A stretch of 64,000 bases of DNA from Deroplatys truncata (taxonomy: Eukaryota > Arthropoda > Insecta > Mantodea > Mantidae): contig CM060986.1 of the NCBI GenBank assembly GCA_030765065.1, positions 79,229,573 to 79,293,572 of the forward strand. The letters are read 5' to 3'. Below, one piece after another: positions 1 to 9,649 of the stretch. Every line of letters starts with the position of its first letter. The stretch's first letter is position 1. The notes below the pieces were generated by a model, which was given only the letters and a program-made list of their open reading frames with translations, did not search any database and was not told the origin of the DNA. Position numbers and translations under genes: made by a program.

Positions 1-1630
1 AATTGTACTGGAACACATTTTTTGAAACAAAATACATTTCAGATGGATGCATGAAAATTAATTTTATTATAAGAGTACTGGTTGTATTAAATGTCCAAAT
101 AAATGAAATGGTTGATATGCTCAAATGACTGAGATTCATAGATCCTAAAGGACTACTCAACACTTGTCTTTTGAGGATAAAGGAAAACCCCAAGTAACTC
201 ACCCAACACAAGATTTGAACTTGTGACCTCTGGAATATTGGACAACCTATTCCTACATAGGTATAACTTTTTATGCCCACTTGTTACACTTTAGTGATGC
301 ATTCTGATAGCAAACAAAAAGTATGAACCCTCAATACAGCAGCATTGGCTCAATATAATCCAAGTACCCCCCCCAAAAAAAAAATTGAGGATTCACTACA
401 ACAGCACAATCAGACGTTTTAATTACACATTTGCCATGAAACGTCAAGAATTTTTTCTTTGATTGAAATTTTAAGCATAAAGAGTCCGTAATGACATACT
501 GGCAATTTTTTTTTTTTTTTTTAACCAGATTCTATCTGAATACATCTTTACAAGAACATCAGCCTAAACATATATTTTTTACAAGCTTGATTTGTGCTAT
601 AGCTGTTGTATCACCCGTCACTCCTAGCCACCATTACTGCACAGCTACTGAATTTATCTTGGAATACTGTGAAGCTTTATAAAAATGTGTACAATTTAAC
701 CAAATAATGCATACCAATTACCAGCTACAATGTGCCCTAAAATACTATAGACTTCTATTTAAATGCTACTACAAAAGATCATTATTGTAATATGGCTCTG
801 AATAAAATACACAAAAAGGGGATTATTATACTCTGAATTGGTTCCCAACAATGTCTCCTAAAAGGATTCATTTCTGCATAATCATTCGAGGTTGGTTAAT
901 TTACCAGGAGGAAAAGAAATAAAGATGTAATACTGTTCTAAATGGTTACACTATTTGATATATTTAGTGTAGTTATTTTCAACATTGCTTGAATACAATC
1001 TGTAGCTGCTTATTAATGTCTGTATTTTTAAATTAATGCAGCTCTAGAAAAACTCTTGCTTACATTTCAATGCATTAGAGTTATCATTCATGGGGAGAAA
1101 AAACAATATAAAGAAAACTATAATTAAATTTATGATAGTTCCAAATAAGATCATGTTAACACAAATAGCATCAGTCATTTTTCATTGGCAATATATAAAC
1201 ATTGTTAAACATAATATTAATTGTATTAATAGTTTCATGCACTAAACTTTATTCTTGTGATTAATAATTGAAACAGGCATGTTAATTCCAAACAAACCAA
1301 GTATGTTAAAAAAGCCGAGATGAATTGCTGACAATTTCATCTACTTAGTTCATATTTTTGAGGTCCTTATTCTTAACCTCAACTGTAGTCAAAGCACTTT
1401 ATGTCTTCTTTGGTTGAACTGTTGCTTCTCTGCCATTCCTTGCTAGGCCATGACACTTTTAGGTCAAACAACAGGATTACAGTTGACTACAGACGAGGGT
1501 GGGTATAAAGATTTTCAAATAAAAACTAAGTTGTGTCAGCTGTTTTTTTTTTTTTTTTACCGCAGAGGAACTTGACTGTTGACATTCCTCATTTTAATGC
1601 ATAAAAAGTGTATTTACAATAAATAATACA
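1..1630. other. 3' flank of the host gene, no gene seen
   Basis: AT-rich sequence downstream of the minus-strand gene's polyadenylation signals. Short open frames here have no coding character. Apart from the tRNA-related SINE near 165-270 and homopolymer runs (poly-T near 508-522 and 1541-1558), nothing is recognisable. Confidence 0.6.
165..270 (-). repeat. tRNA-derived SINE remnant (family C)
   Basis: Read on the minus strand this contains a pol III B-box-like core, AAGTTCAAATCTTGTG, followed by a segment ending in GGGGTTTTCC. The same order (AAGTTCAAATCTTGG, then a GAGTTA..TT spacer and GGGGTTTC) recurs on the minus strand at 12458-12606, so the two are copies of one SINE family. The A box is poor and no target duplication was found, so this is an old, decayed copy. 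Confidence 0.5.
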
Positions 1631-2044
1631 TTGAGACAGACACAACTTACTTAGGTACTTTATCAACATGTTTCAAAGGGTCTTCTTTTCATGATTAACT
1701 GGCTCTGACTGTCTTAACCACTGCTCTTCCTCAGGTGGCAACTGTATTTTGTGATCAAGCTTTCATCAATTGATGCATCTATACTGGCTCAGCTGTAAGC
1801 TTATGTGGCAATGTAAACAAAAGCAGATGTACGAGTGCGATGCCATTGGCTGGTTCAACCTTATAACACTTGCAGAAGGAAAATATAGTTATCAATCATA
1901 TTTCACATTTTGCTTATGCTTACCACGAAAATACAAAAATACCACTCTATTAAAAATGCAACAGTCACATAGTATATAGAATTGCACTTTGTTTCGTAAA
2001 AGTAATTGAATGCATTATTCTGAATTGCACAGTTAAGAGGACAA

Positions 2045-2088
2045 GGAAGTGCACCATTCAGTTTGTACAACTGAATGGTGCAGCTTCC
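2045..2088. repeat. Near-perfect hairpin
   Basis: The arm GGAAGTGCACCATTCAGTT (2045-2063) is followed by a 5-base centre and AACTGAATGGTGCAGCTTCC (2069-2088), which is its reverse complement apart from one extra G. It lies immediately before the transposase-like reading frame of the 1631-3117 element. Confidence 0.85.
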
Positions 2089-2930
2089 GTGCAATATGTC
2101 AAACATCCTAGAGGGAAACCGTTAAAAGTTGGTGAAAAACAAATTACACTGAATGTGTTTTGCAAGTTGTGTGGAAAGTATCCAACCTTAGCAATTGAGG
2201 ACCTAGTTAACTTGTCAGCAGAGTTAACCAGTGTTTCAGTGCCAAGCTTGATGCTTCACACAATGAAATAGTGAAAACGACCAGCTCACAATACTTGGGA
2301 GAAACCGCAAATGAAAAAAGCCTGTAGTGGAAGGTGAATGCAATGAATTTGTTGGAAGTGCTATTCTTCGCAAGGTGCATAGCTTCTTTATATAAAAAAA
2401 AAAAACACCACCCATTGCAAAAGTGCTAGAAGCTATAAACAATGATCCTGACCGTGTTAAGGTTTCCCCTATCATAGCATGTTGAAGCCTATAAAAACAG
2501 TGGGAGGGAATGACTCATTGGACAGAATTTGCCCATTATCAAACTCTGATTAGGTATGTAAAATATTTATTTCAAAGTTTGCAAGCCAGTACAACTTTTC
2601 AAATAGCATTTAAAATCTGGGTCAAAGTATTTATATGCCATATTTATAAAGATTTGTCTGTAGAAACAACCCCATGTCTTTTCTCCCCTAAATGATATGC
2701 AGCTGTACAAGTCAAAAGATTTGAGCAGATTTTCTTTTGATCTCATTGAAGCCATGTGAAGCACTTTTATCACTTTGTGAAGTGAAAAAATGTAATACTC
2801 TAGCATTTAGCTAACTATGAAAGCACTACGTAAACAATGGAAAATGGCAAACAATACAATACTGTTCTCATTATTGACAATGCACAAATGGCCCCTACAA
2901 TAGCGGGACGTTTCCCTCCAATTACAGGTG
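2089..2930 (+). pseudogene. Transposase remnant with N-terminal helix-turn-helix
   Basis: The frame starting near 2089 reads PRGKPLKVGEKQITLNVF and then LCGKYPTLAIEDLVN, the layout of the N-terminal DNA-binding helices of an insect IS630/Tc1-like transposase. After a frame change at about 2335 there is EFVGSAILRKVHSFF and then PPIAKVLEAINNDPD, the linker helices of the same domain. Further on, near 2871-2899, the frame gives TVLIIDNAQMAP, which could be the second catalytic Asp motif. The first catalytic motif (DETW...) is not visible here, but it is preserved in a relative at 32712-33300. Stops and frameshifts throughout show it is dead. Confidence is good for the HTH segment and low for the catalytic segment. 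Confidence 0.5.
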
Positions 2931-3439
2931 CTGGTGGAGTAATATATTTTTGCCGCTTTGCGTATTCTTACAAGTGTTTTTCAAGTTGATAGAGCTGCTT
3001 AGTTTTTTTGTTGTTGTATTTTATTAATTTGACCTCTTTTGTTTCAGTCCTCCTTCACAAAGACATACAGTAATGACACACGGGCATCTGTCAGTCTAGT
3101 TTCACCTGTCTAATACAGATCTTTTCACAATCCATGCAACTGTTTAAGTGGATACTGACTTTGTTGCTCAAAGTCTTAATGATTTGCTTTAGCCAGTGAA
3201 AGGATTATAAATCCATTTTAGATCAGTTTTATGTTACATTGCTGAATATTTTCTGGAATTTTCTATACACCAATGGACAAGTTTTTTTTTTTCCTCTTTC
3301 ATTTTCTTTTTTGGTTGCAAATGGCTGTTTCTTTTTCCTTAATTGGAGTAAGACATCTTTTAGAGGTCTACTGAATAAAAGAAATGATAATACATAATTT
3401 AGAAAAATGTATGTAAGGGAACAGCATTAACTAAAAAAT

Positions 3440-4330
3440 GTTGGATAAATACTGAAGTTGGCATTTAAGTTCAGTTTCCAAGGTGCAACACAAAGATTTT
3501 CAATAAAATCCACCCTAGTAATCTTTATATGGAAAAATTCTTATTTTCTCAAAAATTGCTCTAATGGTTTTGATTAAAATGACATACATTTAAGAAATTT
3601 AGGCAACAAATAAAATGTGTATGTTGAATTTTCTGCGGCAGCAAACTCCACTTTTATTTTGAATGACATCCAATTAATTTTGTATAACTGGAAGACCACC
3701 ACGAGAGAGGGACAAAATCTTACTACACAAAAAACACGATCTACATAAATAATGTAGTTTATAGCAGCATTTTTTGGGGATTATCCATTTTTTGAGATAT
3801 ATGTTATAGTCTCAATTTTCCAGAACTTGATACACTTAAGTACTAGATCACTATTCATTTATTTTTCACAATGTCTTCTAAAAAGTATGGAATTCCAAAA
3901 TAATAGGGACTAAGTTTTTAAATATTTGACTTGCTTCAACCTCTTGTACCTACAACAAAATATGTAATAGTAATTTCTGCAAACATTTATCTCAACATAA
4001 AGTAGGCTTTTATAAGAACAATTTGTAGAAAAAAAATGGGCTATAAAAATAGGCATAGTGAGTACAGAGCCATGAGTTTTTCTTGCTGTATCTGAGACTA
4101 GTTCACAACCCGAGAACAGAAACAGGAAGCAAAACAGCATGAAGCATTCTGGCTCACAATACCCCAGAAACGAGAATGGAATTGCATATCAATGATCATG
4201 TAGATAGCATAGTGGAAAGTTGATCTTACGCATGCAGATATTTGTTTGTAATTAACCAATGATATATTTTTACCTGCCTGCTTCAGTTGCCAATGTCAAA
4301 TTTGGTAGTGTAAAACTTTTCTAAACACAG
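3440..4330 (+). repeat. Interspersed repeat R1, copy 1
   Basis: Contains in order AAGATTTTCAATAAAATCC, TTTTGATTAAAATGACATAC, AACAAATAAAATGTGTATG and TTGAATTTTCTGCGGCAGC, then a later block AATTTCTGCAAACATTTATC. The same ordered blocks occur at 31600-32300 and 57120-59180 and in part at 28250-28590. No coding frame is associated with it; the class of element is unknown. Confidence 0.55.
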
Positions 4331-4381
4331 ATCCATTAATACCTCCTATTTCTCTAGTTAAAGTATCGCACCACACATTCT

Positions 4382-4413
4382 TTTATTAATAGCATACATT
4401 AAAATAATTTATT
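4382..4413 (-). terminator. Polyadenylation signals of the minus-strand gene
   Basis: Two AATAAA hexamers on the minus strand, at 4413-4408 and 4387-4382, lie about 115-140 bases downstream of the stop codon of the terminal exon. They fit a short 3' UTR and cleavage near 4360-4375. Confidence 0.5.
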
Positions 4414-4523
4414 GTTCTCCGAGACAATGGGCAATGACCAGATTTGTTTTGCATATAAGCAAACTACAAATGACACTTTTGCTAGAAGATCAACAAAGCT
4501 GAGGGAGACAGGATGCACATTTA

Positions 4524-4606
4524 CTAGGATTTCTTCCAGTACAGCTTGTGACAACAAAGAGGTCTCGTGGCTGTTTGATATGATTGATGGCTGCCTAGAA
4601 TAATTT
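4524..4606 (-). CDS. Terminal coding exon (exon 5 of 5 seen) of unrecognised host gene
   Basis: The acceptor is a pyrimidine-rich TTTTCATTGCAG just above 4606. The previous exon (5783-5616) ends with one base of a codon, and this exon supplies the other two, giving a frame of 27 codons that ends ...LYWKKS and TAG at 4526-4524. The tail is rich in Cys, His and aromatic residues. Polyadenylation signals follow about 115 bases later. A second frame of the same exon stays open longer (66 codons, to a TAA overlapping the first AATAAA; it contains VLEEILVNVHPVSLSFVDLL), but it needs a preceding exon ending with two bases of a codon, which I did not find convincingly. I prefer the phase-consistent frame; the alternative is a real possibility. 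Confidence 0.5.
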
Positions 4607-5615
4607 CTGCAATGAAAAGTCTAATTTGCCATTACCGGGAATGGAAACAAACAGTTAAAACTTGATCCAGTCCGGTTTCTGTTCTTGAGAGTTGGGAAAA
4701 CTTCCTGTTAATTGTGAACATTCACACTGTAATCTACCTATTTTAACTTTGTCATTCTCGGTCATTATGAACCAGCTCTTACTGCTTCTCTGTATTCTCT
4801 TAACATAATTATGTTGTCAAACAAAACATTTTCTTTCAGAGATATTCAAACAGGTGTACAAAGTCATTACAGCACATTTTTGGGGAGGACATCAAAAAAG
4901 AAAATAGACCAAATTAATAAAATACACTGGAAAAGCAGTAGCTCTATCAACTTGGGAAAGCTTTTTACACACAAACAGGATTTAATGAATTTTGGCATGT
5001 CGATTAAGGAAAACTTCATTATAAAATACATACATTTGCTATCTGAGAAAAAACAGTTGGAGCCAGCTGATGAAGCAAAGACCCTTTGAAACATGTGAAT
5101 AAAAACCTAGGTAGTCAAGTTGTGAATTAAAACCTGTCTCAATTTATTAACTACTTCAGTGTAACTTCCCAAGTAAAAACTAGTGACATTTAGCTTATCT
5201 TATATTTCAAAAACTTTAAAGTAAAAACTACCTAGTCATGTCTTCATGATTAAGAAACCACTGCATTGTACCTATTTCTGTTTAACACTTATTTGAATGC
5301 CATAAAATAGGAGGGTGGGGAAATTGTTGCACTACAAGGTGACAAACATACCTTGTTGTCTTATATATGTAATATTGCTTTTAAAATAAAAATATTACAG
5401 CAATACACCATCTCTTACTGGTTTGTTTCCCTTGTTTTTGTGCAAATGGAGAAGGTTTTATAGTAATTTATTACACGAAATACTAACTAAATCATATTAA
5501 GATTTTTTCTTTTACACATAGAAAGCTTAGTGAGACAACAAAACTTTTTCTCCCAATTTTTATCACATACTTGCAACAAGCATTGCCTTTTGATTCCCCA
5601 TAATCAATCACTCAC
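4607..5615 (-). other. Intron of the minus-strand gene (about 1 kb)
   Basis: Bounded by donor G|GTGAGT at 5616/5615 and acceptor TTGCAG|A at 4607/4606. It holds a deleted transposon copy (4843-5140). Open frames on both strands at 4811-5094 belong to that element and not to the gene. Confidence 0.55.
4843..5140 (-). mobile_element. Internally deleted copy of the 1631-3117 transposon
   Basis: On the minus strand it begins ATTGAGACAGGTTTTAATTC and CATGTTTCAAAGGGTCTTTG, matching the left end of the 1631-3117 element, and continues to AAGTTGATAGAGCTACTGC and GTATTTTATTAATTTGG, matching its right part. The other terminus reads inward ATTCAAACAGGTGTAC. The whole transposase region is missing, so this is a short non-autonomous derivative of about 300 bp. 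Confidence 0.6.
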
Positions 5616-5783
5616 CAAATTCCATCCATGTAAACCCACAAAATTTCCTCCAAAGCACATTGGTATTTCCAAAGACAGCGTCGCTATCTCTGCTTTCAAT
5701 CACATTACTATCGTCCCATAGCTGTCTTCTCCGACTCGAATGTTGTTTTTTGCTGTTCTCTGCTTGCTTATATTCATCATCAC
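5616..5783 (-). CDS. Coding exon 4 of unrecognised host gene
   Basis: 168-base exon, phase 1 to phase 1. The acceptor is TTCCTGATCTATTCAG|GTGATGATG and the donor is the strong consensus ATTTG|GTGAGT. Only one frame is open and it is highly protein-like: it opens DDEYKQAENSKKQHSSRRR, runs through DDSNVIESRDSDAVFGN, and ends in an aromatic stretch containing WRKFCGFTWMEF. The charged Ser/Arg-rich start resembles a disordered linker; the last 15 residues are hydrophobic. Its first two bases complete a Gly codon opened by the upstream exon (6643-6476), and its last base is completed by the terminal exon. I do not recognise a domain. Confidence 0.75.
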
Positions 5784-6475
5784 CTGAATAGATCAGGAAA
5801 AGTAGTACGGGTCAAGTTACCAAGGGGTGGACTTATCAACATGTCCGAAAGGTTGGATCAGCCCAGGTGGGTGTTGGTAAGGAAAAAGAAAAAAACCACA
5901 AAACTAAAGGTATTTTACGGAGGCCTAGTAAGTTATTTGTTCTATCTGCACTACTTTCACAAATGTTAAAACACACACAAACAAAAAAAGAAAAAAAAAA
6001 AAAAAGAACAGTCAACTACCTAAATGTTAGAACATAAAACTGACAAACAAGGGAGGAGGAAAAGACAGGAAACCAAAACTTACTATTTTGGCTCTCTACT
6101 CACATGAGCCACTTTGCTGCTACGGTTTTTATGTGGGAATACACTAATTTAATTCTGAAAGGTTACTTCTAATACTGAGTGTATAAAATGTTTTAGGGAA
6201 CAGATTATGACTACATTATTTTTGCTGGATGGAATAATGGTCACAGGTAAGAGTATTAAAAATATAGTGCCCATTCATGCAGTTTCACTAACTGTGGAGA
6301 CGAAACAAAACATGATCTATATTTTAAGTAGCAGAAGACGAGTTAAACTTTCTTGAAAAACAAACGGGAAGAAAAAAGTTTAAATCTCAAAAGGAAGTTA
6401 TTTTGCAGGTTATACTTAGAGCTTCTTTTGGTGGCAAGGACTTGTCGTAGTTTGTTCTATGGTGGAATTAAGTAC
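5784..6475 (-). other. Intron of the minus-strand gene (692 bp)
   Basis: Bounded by donor TTCAG|GTACTT at 6476/6475 and acceptor ATTCAG at 5785-5784. It holds an A-rich run near 5984-6005; nothing else is recognisable. Confidence 0.6.
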
Positions 6476-6643
6476 CTGAACCAAGTGATGTATGGATCCA
6501 CCTGTTGGGAGGTATTGACAGAACACTGACATGTTGCATAGGATACAAGCTGTGCAGCACACTGGCAGATGTTACCGTGGAAGTCTTAGTAGTCTCTGCT
6601 CCTGTACTGCTGCCATGATGCTGTTTCATCACCACATCATTCC
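6476..6643 (-). CDS. Coding exon 3 of unrecognised host gene
   Basis: 168-base exon, phase 1 to phase 1, the same length and phase as the next one. The acceptor is CATATTGTATAG|GG and the donor TTCAG|GTACTT. The frame reads NDVVMKQHHGSSTGAETTKT, then a Ser/Thr/Val-rich stretch, then VSVLSIPPNRWIHTSLGS. Its first two bases complete the codon left open by exon 29755-29617 (G + GG = Gly), and its last base pairs with the first two of exon 5783-5616 (G + GT = Gly), so three separate junctions agree. A shorter variant using an internal donor (ACG|GTAACA at 6576/6575) is possible but would break the downstream phase. No domain recognised. Confidence 0.7.
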
Positions 6644-7906
6644 CTATACAATATGACAACCAATATTCTAGTTACTAAAGCAAAGACCTAACCTCATAAC
6701 AGCAAGAAATCGACTGCAGCATTTCTATGACATGCAAATTACTGTACTTCTAGGAAGAAAGATTGTGACATTCAAAACATTTTTTGTGCACATAAAATGT
6801 AACAAAAATGAAAAACATTACTTTTAATATACTTATTAGGTTTGAGCACAAGCATTATAAATTTTACAGTGCCAAATACAGTTGTTAGTAAACAAATTTG
6901 AGTATTTAAGAAATCAACTGGATATATACAATTTCAATCTTTATGAATAGGTGAATATTTTATACTGCACAAGCATCATGTTTTTAGTTGAAACCACAGG
7001 TAATTAACACATCTTTTGTTAAACATGCTGGCTGCAATTAATATACACAGCTGACATAAGTATATACGACTACTTTGTAAAACACAATAACAATTTATAA
7101 AACAAAATGAGAGTTCATAAATGCAAATTACTTTTAGTACTAACTGAGAATGGAGCATTTACAAATGTTTTTGGAATTTATGATTTACTTTCATTTTTTG
7201 GAGCTATTAAAATGCCTTATCTTGCTGAAATTTGCTTCCCAATCATTCTCCTGCTTCACAGCTAAGAGTAATCCCCCCTTTCCATCACACTTGCACTATA
7301 CAGAAGTGTAGATATCATCTTCCAGATATTTTTAAACTACAACCATTTACAATATATAAGTTCATAAATGCATGGCTCATTTATGGCCCAATAGTAGGGC
7401 AAAACAAAATTTGGTTATTGTATTAAACTCACTGATCAGAAGAGTCCTAAAATATTTGCATTTATATTCCTCTCAAGATATTAAACTGCTTAATCTAGGC
7501 TAAATTACAATTTAACATAAAAGCATTTTTATCTATGCTGAAGTTTTACAGTTTTGTATAAAATGAAGTTAAACTTGCAACAACTTATTTGAGTTAATAT
7601 CAGTGGTAAAAGCAATTTTAGCTGGTGGATGACATTTGCTGGCCAATTAAGTTTTGAAAACCAAGGAAAAGAGTTAATACCTCACTGCAGTCTTGTAGCC
7701 ACTAACAAAAGCACCAAATGAAGCAAGCAATTTCTTTGGCAACCAGATATGCAAACCTGGTGTTATTAAGATGCAATTCATTATTACTGCCATAGCTCTA
7801 TTGCAACTACATATAATCTCCATACTGTTGGCATGTTGCTACTTCTGTATTTCAGCTCTTGGTTTGAGTGATCCAATAGGGTTGTCAATTTATATGGTTT
7901 ATGCTA

Positions 7907-8879
7907 CACACAAGAACCTCGTTTATCTGGGCAGGGCCATGTGGGACCAGGATTTAACAAAAATCTGGACAATCCAAAATGAACTGTTAAATAAATACAA
8001 ACTCTAATGCATGATAGTGAATTTGGATAACTGCAAAAGCAGAAGAAAATAAGAACTGAAAGCCGTACAGATGAGAAGTTAAGATTGCTATCAAGGCTGT
8101 CGTGAAAACTAATGAAACATAATCTCTCACACTTTAGTTTTTTATTCTGTGTAGCTTTAAGCGTGCGACCGATGGTAATCTCCAAGTTACCTGTGGTGCC
8201 AATATTATTACACTAATCTTACAAATTCTCATATTATGTATAAACACAAGCTTACACTATTAGTGTAACTATGGGAGGAACATTCACTTGACAACAAGGG
8301 GTGACGCTACACCAAAACTGATTAAATCCTGTAATTTACAAACTTGCACCATACAATTTAAGGGGACTGAATGTTGGATCATCATGTCAACAGTAATACA
8401 AGATTACGCTGAAATCCAAAACATATTAGATTTTATCGAGTATAAACTTACAAGTGAGGTTGGTGACTCAGCAGGCTGCAGCTACATGTCCACACAGCAT
8501 GAAAGAAGAAGCCTAACCGAATGCCCCAAGAAACTTGCAATGAGCTTGCGGCTGTCCACAACAGCACAGTAAGCGGTTTTTCAAGATCAAACTTCTGGTA
8601 CTTTCGAAACGATTGTTCATGACATAGCTAATTTAGTAATTAACGAATTTTAACTGATTTAACGACAATACTTACACCCCAATGCTAAATTATAATGTAA
8701 CTAGTAAATCTAATGAAACTAATAAAAACCCCACGCTACAATAATACAGCCATATACTTTCATGTGTATGTGTATTTATCAAGGAGGAAAATATTTTCTT
8801 AGTCAAAAAGAAAGCAAAATTTAATCCGCATAAACTGGAAATCCAGATTAATGAGGGACAGATAAATGAGGTTCTTGTG
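7907..8879. mobile_element. Pogo/Tigger-like MITE
   Basis: Flanked by TA at both sides (7905-7906 and 8880-8881). The left end contains CACAAGAACCTCGTTTATCT and the right end, reverse-complemented, CACAAGAACCTCATTTATCT. The inner sequences (AATCTGGACAATCC on the left, ATCCAGATTAATGAGGGAC on the right) are typical of Tigger/pogo subterminal regions, with 'CCTCGTTTATCTGG'-type ends. It is about 970 bp. The longest frame inside (8288-8572, plus) shows no transposase motif, so it is probably non-autonomous. Confidence 0.55.
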
Positions 8880-9600
8880 TACTTGCAGTACCTTTTAGGT
8901 AATTTCAGCTCAGAGATGTGATTTGTGCAAATTGTGTAAATGTGTACCATGGTTAAGACAAATACTGTGAAGCACAAAAAGGCAAAACGCAGTGTTCACA
9001 GAAAGAATAAATGTTTTTGATGTATCCCAGTAAGAGAGCTAGTGTATGAAATTATATGCTTCATTACTTGCAGATTAGTGGCACTTTCTCATTAAAGCAT
9101 TAATATTTGCAGGTACTGCTTTTTATTTTATTTTAAATTGACTCAACTATGTTTACTATGATTTCAGACTCTTTGTCTTTTATTGCTGTCAGGCAAATTA
9201 AGCATTTAATGGTTTTTCTTATAATTCTTTTATTACACTGTAGTGTTTTATAAAAATACATACAAATGTACCCAGTAACACACAAATACAATAAAAATCT
9301 GCAGTATCTGCAAGATTGATGCTAATTTCAAAAATTTTTATTTCCATACTTTCAAATTATAATCACCAGAGTGCACAAATATAATACTTTCGCTTTATAT
9401 TAGTAGTTGCATTATATGATCTACAATGATTTTGGTATGCTGAAATTTTGAATATTTTTCTAACTACAGTACAAAAAATGTAAATGGGCAGCCAATTATT
9501 TTTTAAAATATACTTTTCCAACCACCTATGGGAGCTGACACCAAATTATCTACAAAAATATGTTATTTTTTATTTATTTAAAAAATATTTTCCCTGTCTT
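8880..9600. other. Intronic sequence, nothing recognised
   Basis: AT-rich sequence between the MITE and the 9.6-kb transposon with no exon, repeat or RNA signal that I can support. Confidence 0.5.
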
Positions 9601-9649
9601 TTTTAATGAGGCATTGCGAAGATTAAGTGCAAACTCAACATTGGACAAT

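Larger units (their letters stand above)
1631..3117 (+). mobile_element. Decayed DNA transposon, IS630/Tc1-superfamily-like
   Basis: The left end reads inward ATTGAGACAGAC and the right end, reverse-complemented, TATTAGACAGGTGAAA, giving weak terminal inverted repeats. The interior holds remnants of a transposase. The same termini and subterminal sequence (CATGTTTCAAAGGGTCTT near the left, AAGTTGATAGAGCTGCT near the right) are found around an internally deleted copy in opposite orientation at 4843-5140, which supports the element boundaries. What I see is the shared ends and the helix-turn-helix remnant; the superfamily assignment is from motif resemblance. Confidence 0.5.

Noticed and set aside
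4640-4710. Possible extra exon (minus strand, acceptor ATTAACAG, frame with EVFPTLKNRN) between exon 5783-5616 and the terminal exon
   Set aside because: The best frame does not match phase 1 of the upstream exon, and the intron to the terminal exon would be only about 30-55 bases.
7771-8007. 78-codon plus-strand frame beginning with a hydrophobic stretch
   Set aside because: Low-complexity AT-rich translation; it runs into the left end of the MITE, so a membrane protein is unlikely.
8288-8572. 94-codon open frame on the plus strand
   Set aside because: Lies inside the Tigger-like MITE and has no domain, splice context or transposase motif.
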